DNA of 5,469 bases from Candidatus Zixiibacteriota bacterium (GTDB taxonomy: Bacteria > Zixibacteria > MSB-5A5 > SM1-73). Shown piece after piece: positions 1-5,463 of the stretch. Position numbers and translations under genes: made by a program. The notes under the pieces are model-generated. The model saw nothing but the letters and a program-made list of their open reading frames with translations. It did not search any database and was not told the origin of the DNA. The stretch's first letter is position 1. Each line of letters begins with the position of its first letter. The DNA lies in NCBI GenBank assembly GCA_022866585.1, contig JALHUP010000274.1:1-5469 (forward strand), written 5' to 3'.

Positions 1-1397
1 TTACTGAAGGATAAAACCGAGGATAGTTCTTTCTCCTCTTTTAAATCTTTGAATATTTTCTCCGCATCTCTTAAAAATAAGAACGCTTTCTCATATTCCG
101 CGTTCGCGAAGAAAAGTTTTGAGATTGCTAACTGGACTAAACCCTCATGATATTGCGAATCCAACTCCTTAAATACATCTTTAGCCCTGCCTAAATATTG
201 GACTCGATCAAAGAAATCAAAACAGTTAGATTTTCCAGCCTCCAGATAAGTCTTGCCCAGCTCAAACTTCGCACCGATTTGTTCTAAGATGGAGATAGAC
301 TTCTCAAAGTTCTCTTTGGCTTTCGTAAGTTCATGTCGAGCAAGCTCGACCACTACACTTCTGGCGGTGTAAATCTGCCCTAATGCCCGATGGATCGCTC
401 CTATCTCAATCTTCTCTCCCAGAGAAGTGGCAACCTTCAAAGCCTTCTCACAAGAAGATAAGGCTTCCCCATATTGTTTTTCTGCAATTTGTAGCTCTGC
501 CAAAAGCCGATAGGTCTGGGAGATCATATCACTTTCAGGCGCAATCTCCTCCATCCTGCTTATGCAATTCATATAATGATTCTTGGCTTTCTCGTAGTTG
601 CCTTGAGCAAATTCCAACTCACCTGAATATTCACTATAAATGGCAAATTCACGGGTGTAGTTGTTTTCAAAGATGATTTTTATAGCTTGCTCATAATACT
701 TGTTAGCTTTTTTAAAATCTCTTCGTAGAGAATATATATAGCCTAAGGACAGCAAGCCATTGCAGAAGCTAACCATGTTACCAATTTCTTCGTGTGTCTT
801 GGTAGCCACTAAGAGATTTGCTTCAGCTAATTTCCAATTACCACTTCGGATGTGAATTCTTCCAAGATTAGCTGAGACTTTTGCTTTTGCCGGTTTGTCT
901 TCTATCTCATCACAATAAGTCATGCATTCGGTCAAGTACTCGACTGCTTTCTGGTATTCTGATTTAATGAAGCAGATCCGTGCCAGTTCGTTATAAGCAT
1001 CTATTATCCCCTTCTTGTTGCTATCCCGTTTGTAATTAGCTACGGCATCTCTGAATTCGAGTTCCGATCTTTTTAACTCTCCAAGGTCTGAGTAGACAAC
1101 CCCCCTGAGAAAGTGAATCTGAGCCATCTTCTTATTTTCTGTAGTATTTTTCAAAATATCAAAAGCCTTCTGACTTTCAGCCACAGCCTCGTCATACCTT
1201 CCTAATCCCTGAAACGTGACGGATAGCAAGTAACAGAGGAAACCATGCTCTGTGGTAAATTCTTCCGTCAGTTTTCGAGTCTCTAAATCCCGAATTTCAG
1301 CCAAAGCTTCTTTGAACTTCTTCTGCTGAATTAAAGACTCTATCTGTTCAATTCCGGAGATTATTTCTGTTGAATACTTTTTTGACTGCCTTGACAT
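1..1397 (-). CDS. TPR-repeat protein, N-terminal 465 residues, probably a second TPR-sigma54 activator (cut by window edge)
   Basis: An open frame starts at ATG 1397-1395 and runs without a stop to the left edge, giving 465 residues. The whole visible part is tandem TPR helix pairs about 40 residues apart, for example around LGRIHIRSGNWKLAEA (178-193) and LGYIYSLRRDFKKANKYYEQA (218-238). It aligns end to end with the TPR half of the activator at 1731-4658; shared blocks include LLSLGYI, EEIAP and LGxIY. I hand-counted about 44 of 95 identities over residues 251-345. An 8-residue insertion lies in the TPR after IYTAR (342-346). An in-frame TGA three codons upstream (1404-1406) makes 1397 the first possible ATG. 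No GGAGG precedes it, and the start lies inside the end of the small gene upstream, so translation may be coupled. The paralogue's GAF, AAA+ and Fis domains would begin just beyond the edge. I infer that this is also a sigma54 activator, but a TPR-only protein is not excluded. Confidence 0.85.
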   Translation of the reverse strand, partial: MSRQSKKYSTEIISGIEQIESLIQQKKFKEALAEIRDLETRKLTEEFTTEHGFLCYLLSVTFQGLGRYDEAVAESQKAFDILKNTTENKKMAQIHFLRGVVYSDLGELKRSELEFRDAVANYKRDSNKKGIIDAYNELARICFIKSEYQKAVEYLTECMTYCDEIEDKPAKAKVSANLGRIHIRSGNWKLAEANLLVATKTHEEIGNMVSFCNGLLSLGYIYSLRRDFKKANKYYEQAIKIIFENNYTREFAIYSEYSGELEFAQGNYEKAKNHYMNCISRMEEIAPESDMISQTYRLLAELQIAEKQYGEALSSCEKALKVATSLGEKIEIGAIHRALGQIYTARSVVVELARHELTKAKENFEKSISILEQIGAKFELGKTYLEAGKSNCFDFFDRVQYLGRAKDVFKELDSQYHEGLVQLAISKLFFANAEYEKAFLFLRDAEKIFKDLKEEKELSSVLSFS

Positions 1398-1681
1398 TTC
1401 TTTTCAAAAATTCCAAAAGAAGGTGAACTATTAATTGTTTTCTGCTTAGGCTCAACTGAAGAGATGCTCCTAATATTAAGTATTAAAATCATGTTATGAT
1501 TGATCGAAAGTAGTATTACATTATTTGTATATCGGGAAGTGGTATCTTGACCCATAACAAGAGCGTGATCCCACGGATCTCCTTGGAAAATATACCTAGG
1601 GTCAGGCTTCGCATAGCTTAAAGCCGTAAAAATTAGAAACAAGATCAGACAAAAAGAGATAAGGATAATTTTCTTTTTCAT
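1361..1681 (-). CDS. Small secreted protein B with PWD motif (106 aa), possible peptide-signal precursor
   Basis: The protein begins MKKK, followed by a hydrophobic core at residues 5-21 and a signal peptidase I-type SYA site, predicting cleavage after Ala24 and a mature chain of about 82 residues. The mature start carries GDPWD (34-38), and about 18 residues on comes TNNVILL (52-58). Both features recur in the small protein at 4684-5034, so the two are probably diverged homologues. There is no lipobox and only one cysteine follows the cleavage site (Cys96). I chose ATG 1681 over the in-frame ATG at 1711 because a GGAGG at 1692-1696 sits 10 nt upstream of it, and starting at 1711 would put that site inside the gene. 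The gene begins 49 bp after the sigma54 activator and overlaps the next TPR gene by 37 bp. I do not recognise the family. Pheromone precursor, periplasmic sensor ligand or fast-evolving exported protein are all possible; function is inferred from context only. Confidence 0.7.
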   Translation of the reverse strand: MKKKIILISFCLILFLIFTALSYAKPDPRYIFQGDPWDHALVMGQDTTSRYTNNVILLSINHNMILILNIRSISSVEPKQKTINSSPSFGIFEKKCQGSQKSIQQK

Positions 1682-1691
1682 TTTATTTTCG

Positions 1692-1696
1692 CCTCC
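1692..1696 (-). promoter_or_regulatory. Ribosome binding site that decides the start of small protein B
   Basis: GGAGG lies 10 nt before ATG 1681, in the context AGGAGGCGAA. The same decamer at the same distance precedes the other small secreted gene. It supports the start at 1681 rather than the in-frame ATG 30 bases upstream, and it contrasts with the two TPR genes, which lack such a site. Confidence 0.8.
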
Positions 1697-1730
1697 TAAA
1701 ATGATTTTCATTCCTATACTAAATTTGAAC

Positions 1731-4658
1731 TTATACGTTATCGGGCAATTTTATTTTATGCTGTTTGATCTTGAATCTCAAGGATGATTCAGGGATGCGC
1801 AAGGAGGAAGCGGCGGATTTCTTTACCCAGTTGCTCTCCACCAGCGCCCTCAAAATCTGTTGTCGCTCCAATAAAGCCACTCTTTGGTATAGGGAGAGGT
1901 TCTGCAAAGTTACGTCTTCTTTGGCTCCAAATTTTTCCGAAAGTATGTCCGAAGCCACAACCGCCTCCCCTCCTTTTATGGCTACCAGTCTTTTGACCTC
2001 ATTCTCCAGCTCCCGGATGTTGCCGGGCCAGTCGTAGTTGGTGAACAGCTCCATTATGGCGGGGGAAAGTTTAGAAAACCCCGATTCACCCTCGGGTGAA
2101 TGGGTTTCAATGAAATGATGGATTAGAAGAGGAACATCCTCTTTTCTTTTTCTCAAAGGAGGTAGTTTAACGTAAATGGTATTCAAGCGGAAAAATAAAT
2201 CTTTACGGAAATGCCCTGTTTCAATCTGATTTTTTACTTCCTGGCTGGTGGAAGAGATAACCCGAATGTCGATCTTTCTTGGCTTGGTATCACCTAAGCG
2301 AGTGATCTCTTTATCTTCTAAAGCTCTTAAAAGCTTTATCTGAGTGGTAAGGCTGATTCCGGTTATTTCATCTAAATACAAGGTGCCCCCGTCCGCTTCC
2401 TCCAAAAGCCCGTTCTTGTCCTGTGAAGCTCCGGTATAGGCACCTTTCTTATGCCCGAAAAGCTCATTTTCCAAAAGAGTCTCAGGGAAAGCGGCACAGT
2501 TTACCGCCACAAACCTTTTGTTTGCTCGATTGCTGTTATAATGGATAGCCTTTGCGATCAGATCTTTCCCTGTGCCGGTTTCACCTTCTAAAAGGATGGA
2601 AAGATTGGTATCCTTTACACAAGAAAGCTTCCACAAAAGCTCCAGCATCTCGGAGTTCTGGGTGATGATGCTGGAGAAGGCAGACTTCTCCTTCAACTGT
2701 TCTTTTAACTTTAGATTCTCCTCCTCCAATTTCTTATTTTGGATTTCGGTCAATTTCAAAGCGATTATATCCGCAAAAGCTACCGCCAGATTAAGCTCAT
2801 TTTGTCCGAAGGGTTTCGTAAAAACACCGTTTTGGTCCCGGCTCAAATACAAAATTCCTTTAACCTCTTCTCCTATTTTTAGAGGAATCAGCAAAAGACT
2901 GCCAATTTTCATCCCGTTATCGGAAAATTCCGCCTGGGGCGGGAATTTGCCCGTGGTGGAAATGATAGGTTTTGCCAAAGATAGGACCTCACCGTTGGCA
3001 TGAATTCCACCTAAGTGAGTCTCCGAGACCAGTGTGACCAAGCGGGAGACGATCTGATTAGTCTTCCCGTCTTCAGAAGGATCAAAAGTGGAAGCCACCG
3101 AAAACTCTTTTTCTTCTCCATCTTTTAGCAGGACCAAGCCCCGATCAGCTTGGATCCTCTTAGCCAAAATCTCCAAACTTTGATTTACGCCTCCATCTTG
3201 GATCCCTTTGTATTCGAATTCAGATGAAAATCTTTTGAAAATGTTGTATTGGTTTTCAAAGGAGAGGCTCTTTTCGGAAAGTGCCTTTTCCACCTTCAGG
3301 CGAAAACTGGAGATTTCAGCTAATTTTCCCTCTGCGCTTGGGTCTTCGGTTTCTAATCTCTTGAGCAGGTTTTCAGATCTGTTCAAAAACTCGATGCTCT
3401 TGTCATAATCTTCGCTTTCAAACTCAGCCTTAGCCATGGCAAAATCGGTCAAACTCAGATAATAATCGACCTTCAGCTCCTTGAATATCTTTTTTGCCTT
3501 TTTTAGAAGTTCTGTCGCATCTGGGGGTTCCAACACCCCCGAATTCCCGGTTGCCAGATAGCTTTTTGCTAATTCAAATTTACTCCCGCTCTTTTCCAAA
3601 TAACTGATGCTTGAATCAAAATAGTCGGAGGAGAGCTTCTTATTATTCTTCAGAGCGTAGATTTCACCCAAAACCCGATAAACTATTCCCTCCTCTAATT
3701 TTTCACTTAAAGATTTTGAGACCTCCAAAGATTTCTGGCAAAAGCTTTCAGCCAGGTCAAGTTTGCCCGTGCTAAGCTGAAGCTGTGCTAATATTCGGTA
3801 AGATTGGCAGACGAGACTTCCTTGCGGGGCGATCTCTTCTCCCATACGAATGGCTTTAGAAACATGCCCAAACGCCTCTTCTAAGTTTTTTTGATCTAAA
3901 GCCAACTCTGCCGAGTATTCATAATAAATGGCTTTTTCCCGATTCAACTCATTGTTCTGAATGATCCCATACGCCTTCTGGTAAAAATCATGCGCTTGTT
4001 TGAAATTTCTTTGTAATTGAGCTATATATCCTAAGGAGAGAAGATTTCGGCAGATGCTGGGTTGGTTTTTCACCATTTCATTCTGCTTGATGCTATCATG
4101 AAAATACTTCTGAGCTTTGCTCCAGTCACCTAAAAAAAGATAGATCCTCCCCAGGTTGCCAAGAAACAGTGCCACCGTGGGAAGGTGATTTTTTGTCTTT
4201 CTCACCTGATCTATGGCTTCATTCAAGGACTCGATGGCTCGATCGTATTCAGCCTTAATGAAAAATATTTGAGCTAATTTATTTTGAGCATCCGCAAATC
4301 CCAATTCATCCCCCACCCGGCGGTAAGAAGCCAAAGCATCCCTAAGCTCGACCTCCCCATCTTTTAAATTTCCCAGGGCAATAAAAATATTGCCCAAGAG
4401 ATGCTGCACCTGGGCAATATTTTTGTGTCTGGAGGTATATTTAAGAAGCTCGTAAGCTTTTTGGGCCTTTTCCAAACCCTCCTGGTATCGAGCCAGGCCG
4501 TAGGAGAGCAGTCCCTCCAGATAATAGAATTCCCCTTCGTGTACGGAGAGCCCTCCCTTTCCTTTCTTCAGTTCCTCTAACTCCGCCTTCGCCTTTTCGA
4601 AGTCTTTCTTGGCGACTAAAGACCTAATATGATTGATCCTTCTATCCGGGCTTTCCAT
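1731..4658 (-). CDS. TPR-GAF sigma54-dependent transcriptional activator (enhancer-binding protein), 975 aa
   Basis: This is a bacterial enhancer-binding protein that should use ATP hydrolysis to open sigma54-RNA polymerase promoters in the cytoplasm. Residues 8-435 are about ten TPR units, for example LGNIFIALGNLKDGEVELRDA (88-108). Residues 485-635 resemble a GAF domain, including the core GSLLLIPLKIGEEVKGILYLS (586-606). A charged coiled-coil linker spans 636-660. The AAA+ domain spans about 662-900: Walker A GETGTGKD (692-699), sigma54-contact loop GAYTGA (739-744), Walker B GGTLYLDE (757-764), arginine-finger segment FRKDLFFRL (817-825; Arg818, Arg824) and sensor II WPGNIREL (877-884). 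A Fis-type helix-turn-helix covers 931-968. All catalytic motifs look intact. There is no receiver domain, so input probably comes through TPR and GAF. An in-frame TAA two codons upstream of ATG 4658 fixes the start. The ribosome site is weak (AAGAA), and the gene starts 25 bases after the small secreted gene ends. Target promoters are not visible here. Confidence 0.95.
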   Translation of the reverse strand: MESPDRRINHIRSLVAKKDFEKAKAELEELKKGKGGLSVHEGEFYYLEGLLSYGLARYQEGLEKAQKAYELLKYTSRHKNIAQVQHLLGNIFIALGNLKDGEVELRDALASYRRVGDELGFADAQNKLAQIFFIKAEYDRAIESLNEAIDQVRKTKNHLPTVALFLGNLGRIYLFLGDWSKAQKYFHDSIKQNEMVKNQPSICRNLLSLGYIAQLQRNFKQAHDFYQKAYGIIQNNELNREKAIYYEYSAELALDQKNLEEAFGHVSKAIRMGEEIAPQGSLVCQSYRILAQLQLSTGKLDLAESFCQKSLEVSKSLSEKLEEGIVYRVLGEIYALKNNKKLSSDYFDSSISYLEKSGSKFELAKSYLATGNSGVLEPPDATELLKKAKKIFKELKVDYYLSLTDFAMAKAEFESEDYDKSIEFLNRSENLLKRLETEDPSAEGKLAEISSFRLKVEKALSEKSLSFENQYNIFKRFSSEFEYKGIQDGGVNQSLEILAKRIQADRGLVLLKDGEEKEFSVASTFDPSEDGKTNQIVSRLVTLVSETHLGGIHANGEVLSLAKPIISTTGKFPPQAEFSDNGMKIGSLLLIPLKIGEEVKGILYLSRDQNGVFTKPFGQNELNLAVAFADIIALKLTEIQNKKLEEENLKLKEQLKEKSAFSSIITQNSEMLELLWKLSCVKDTNLSILLEGETGTGKDLIAKAIHYNSNRANKRFVAVNCAAFPETLLENELFGHKKGAYTGASQDKNGLLEEADGGTLYLDEITGISLTTQIKLLRALEDKEITRLGDTKPRKIDIRVISSTSQEVKNQIETGHFRKDLFFRLNTIYVKLPPLRKRKEDVPLLIHHFIETHSPEGESGFSKLSPAIMELFTNYDWPGNIRELENEVKRLVAIKGGEAVVASDILSEKFGAKEDVTLQNLSLYQRVALLERQQILRALVESNWVKKSAASSLRIPESSLRFKIKQHKIKLPDNV

Positions 4659-4683
4659 TTCTTATGGGCGACTTTTTGCGTAA

Positions 4684-5034
4684 TTAAAAAAATATGAAAA
4701 CCTTGCCCTGATTTTTGTCCGAAGATTGAATCTGTCCTTTTTCGGTATTTCCGTTTTTGACCTGGGGGGAATGAATTATGATCCACCGCCCAAAACTGTC
4801 ACAAGGAAATATTAAGACATTAGTTATTTCCGGAGGTTGTGGGGATTGCTTAATAGGTTTATTGTTTAGCTCATCCCAAGGATGTTCCCCAACCGGGTCT
4901 TGAGGATTACCTAGTCCTCCAGCATAAACTAAGCTGAAGAAAACCAAAAAGCAAAACAGCACCACCAGACTCAAAATTTTCTTCGCAACAGAAAATCCCG
5001 GACCGAAAGAAAACTTTGGATTTGAAGGTCTCAT
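4684..5034 (-). CDS. Small secreted protein A with PWD motif (116 aa), possible peptide-signal precursor
   Basis: A 19-residue basic N-terminal region (several Lys/Arg, including Lys18-Lys19) leads into a hydrophobic core at 20-36 and the site VYA (36-38), predicting Sec export and a mature chain of about 78 residues that begins GGLG. The mature part is rich in Pro, Asn and Gln and holds GEHPWDELNNKP (49-60), then TNVLIFPCDSFGRWIII (71-87). The PWD motif and the TN-V segment about 20 residues later recur in the small protein at 1361-1681. There are no other recognisable domains. The start is well supported: GGAGG lies 10 nt upstream, and no other start codon precedes the signal peptide. This is the first gene after the predicted promoter and lies 25 bases before the TPR-sigma54 activator. 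I do not recognise the family. A secreted ligand read by the neighbouring TPR regulator is my preferred hypothesis, by analogy with Phr and PapR precursors; a structural or envelope role is equally untested. Confidence 0.75.
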   Translation of the reverse strand: MRPSNPKFSFGPGFSVAKKILSLVVLFCFLVFFSLVYAGGLGNPQDPVGEHPWDELNNKPIKQSPQPPEITNVLIFPCDSFGRWIIIHSPQVKNGNTEKGQIQSSDKNQGKVFIFF

Positions 5035-5044
5035 ATCGAATTCG

Positions 5045-5049
5045 CCTCC
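5045..5049 (-). promoter_or_regulatory. Ribosome binding site of small protein A
   Basis: AAGGAGGCGAA on the minus strand places GGAGG 10 nt before ATG 5034. Its match to the site of the second small secreted gene (same core, same spacing) suggests that the gene start was duplicated together with its leader. Confidence 0.8.
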
Positions 5050-5062
5050 TTATTATGGTGAA

Positions 5063-5079
5063 TCCTGCCTATGGCGGGA
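5063..5079. repeat. GC-rich short hairpin next to the ribosome site
   Basis: TCCTGCC (5063-5069) and GGCGGGA (5073-5079) form seven inverted positions around a TAT loop. One position is mismatched on the minus-strand transcript but can form a G-U pair on the plus strand. It stands out as GC-rich in an AT-rich leader, 14 bases upstream of the GGAGG. It may be a small dispersed palindrome or may influence translation of the first gene. Confidence 0.35.
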
Positions 5080-5103
5080 CCAAACCATTTGATGTTTAAG
5101 GGG

Positions 5104-5116
5104 AAAGGTAACCTTT
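5104..5116. repeat. Palindrome in the leader
   Basis: AAAGGT and ACCTTT are perfect 6-base inverted arms around a single central A at 5110. It lies in the predicted untranslated leader about 70 bases before the first start codon. It could be a protein-binding palindrome or a very short hairpin; no known site is recognised. Confidence 0.3.
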
Positions 5117-5137
5117 TTCATCAGAAAGATCAAATTT

Positions 5138-5149
5138 TGAACAATTGTT
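5138..5149. repeat. Second TGAACAA half-site within a small palindrome
   Basis: TGAACAATTGTT contains the 10-base perfect palindrome AACAATTGTT (5140-5149). Its TGAACAA half-site matches the arm of the larger dyad at 5186-5212 and lies exactly 50 bases from it in the same orientation (5138 against 5188). It could be an auxiliary operator; the AT-rich background makes chance plausible. Confidence 0.3.
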
Positions 5150-5185
5150 ATCATTTTTAAAAAACCAAGAGGATAGACTTTTCTG

Positions 5186-5212
5186 TGTGAACAAAATAAC
5201 TTCTTGTTCACA
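5186..5212. promoter_or_regulatory. Operator-like perfect inverted repeat at the predicted +1
   Basis: TGTGAACAA (5186-5194) and TTGTTCACA (5204-5212) are perfect 9-base inverted arms separated by 9 bases, so half-site centres are 18 bp apart. The element starts at the predicted transcription start and extends downstream, a classic place for repressor binding. As RNA it would also form a stem-loop at the 5' end of the transcript, so an mRNA-stabilising role is an alternative. Confidence 0.55.
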
Positions 5213-5217
5213 ATTTT

Positions 5218-5246
5218 AATTTAACTCCAAACTTCGCTCTTGTCAA
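5218..5246 (-). promoter_or_regulatory. Predicted sigma70-type promoter of the four-gene operon
   Basis: On the minus strand a perfect -35 element TTGACA (5241-5246) is followed after 17 bases by TAAATT (5218-5223), which matches TATAAT at four of six positions. A-tracts at 5250-5255 and 5269-5276 lie directly upstream, as in UP elements. Transcription would start near 5211, giving a leader of about 177 nt before the first gene. The spacing is optimal and the location fits, but the call is by eye. Confidence 0.6.
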
Positions 5247-5284
5247 GTCTTTTTTGCCATTTCTCCAATTTTTTTTACATACGG

Positions 5285-5306
5285 CAAAATGACGCAAAAT
5301 CAAAAT
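5285..5306. repeat. Three CAAAAT elements upstream of the promoter
   Basis: CAAAAT occurs at 5285-5290, 5295-5300 and 5301-5306, the first two exactly 10 bases apart within GCAAAATGAC and GCAAAATCAA. The cluster lies about 75-95 bases upstream of the predicted transcription start, where an activator could bind, or may only add to DNA curvature with the adjacent A/T tracts. Confidence 0.3.
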
Positions 5307-5419
5307 GGCTTAAAAGTCATTTCGTTGTCTCTCAATTAATTATACGAAAGGCGTTTTATCTTCTTTGATCTTTTGTGACCAATTCACTCTTCTTTCTCTG
5401 GTTTAATTTTATTCGTTTC

Positions 5420-5463
5420 AACTTCCGCAGAAGTTCCGCGTAGGCAAGCCTTCATGGCTTGCC
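5420..5463. repeat. Pair of adjacent perfect stem-loops, possible dispersed palindromic repeat
   Basis: The first stem-loop is AACTTC (5420-5425) and GAAGTT (5430-5435) around CGCA. Seven bases later comes GGCAAGCC (5443-5450) and GGCTTGCC (5456-5463) around TTCAT. Both stems are perfect. TTCCGC also repeats at 5423-5428 and 5434-5439. Neither stem is followed by a U-run on either strand, so a rho-independent terminator is unlikely. The compact double-hairpin form resembles REP-like intergenic repeats. The element may continue past the window edge. Confidence 0.45.

Larger units (their letters stand above)
1..5034 (-). other. Tandem duplication of a small-secreted-protein plus TPR-regulator cassette
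   Basis: Genes 4684-5034 and 1731-4658 form one copy. Genes 1361-1681 and 1-1397 form the second, incomplete at the edge. Both copies keep the gene order, strand, AGGAGGCGAA ribosome site of the small gene, GAAATG-type start of the TPR gene directly after an in-frame stop, and close packing. The TPR halves remain easily alignable, while the small proteins have diverged except for the signal peptide, PWD and TN-V motifs. This is an old duplication rather than a recent one. Confidence 0.75.

Noticed and set aside
383..676. Open frame on the plus strand opposite the left-hand TPR gene
   Set aside because: It lies wholly antisense to a well-supported TPR coding frame, lacks a ribosome site and its product has no recognisable features.
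1682..1711. Upstream in-frame ATG (1711) as start of small protein B
   Set aside because: It would place the GGAGG inside the coding region and add ten residues before a typical MKKK signal peptide start; ATG 1681 is better spaced.
1697..1770. Internal promoter before the second cassette
   Set aside because: TTGCCC-like and TATAGG-like strings are present, but no pair has a 16-18 base spacing, so read-through from the upstream promoter is preferred.
1765..2037. Overlapping plus-strand frames opposite the Fis-type HTH region
   Set aside because: They are antisense to the conserved sensor II and HTH part of the activator, with no independent start signal.
2572..3003. Open frame of 143 codons on the plus strand
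   Set aside because: It is antisense to the GAF and start of the AAA+ region of the sigma54 activator, whose motifs are intact; the product is low-complexity and unfamiliar.
5241..5262. Possible sigma54 promoter around TGGCAAAAAAGACTTGACA on the minus strand
   Set aside because: The distance from TGGC to TTG is two bases too long and GC is missing at -12, while TTGACA fits a sigma70 -35 with a 17-base spacer.
5125..5373. Exact 10-base inverted pair AAAGATCAAA (5125-5134) and TTTGATCTTT (5364-5373)
   Set aside because: AT-rich decamers recur by chance; a near copy also lies inside the activator gene near 1764, so there is no reason to call it a site.
5420..5463. Rho-independent terminator
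   Set aside because: The stems are perfect, but no U-run follows on either strand.
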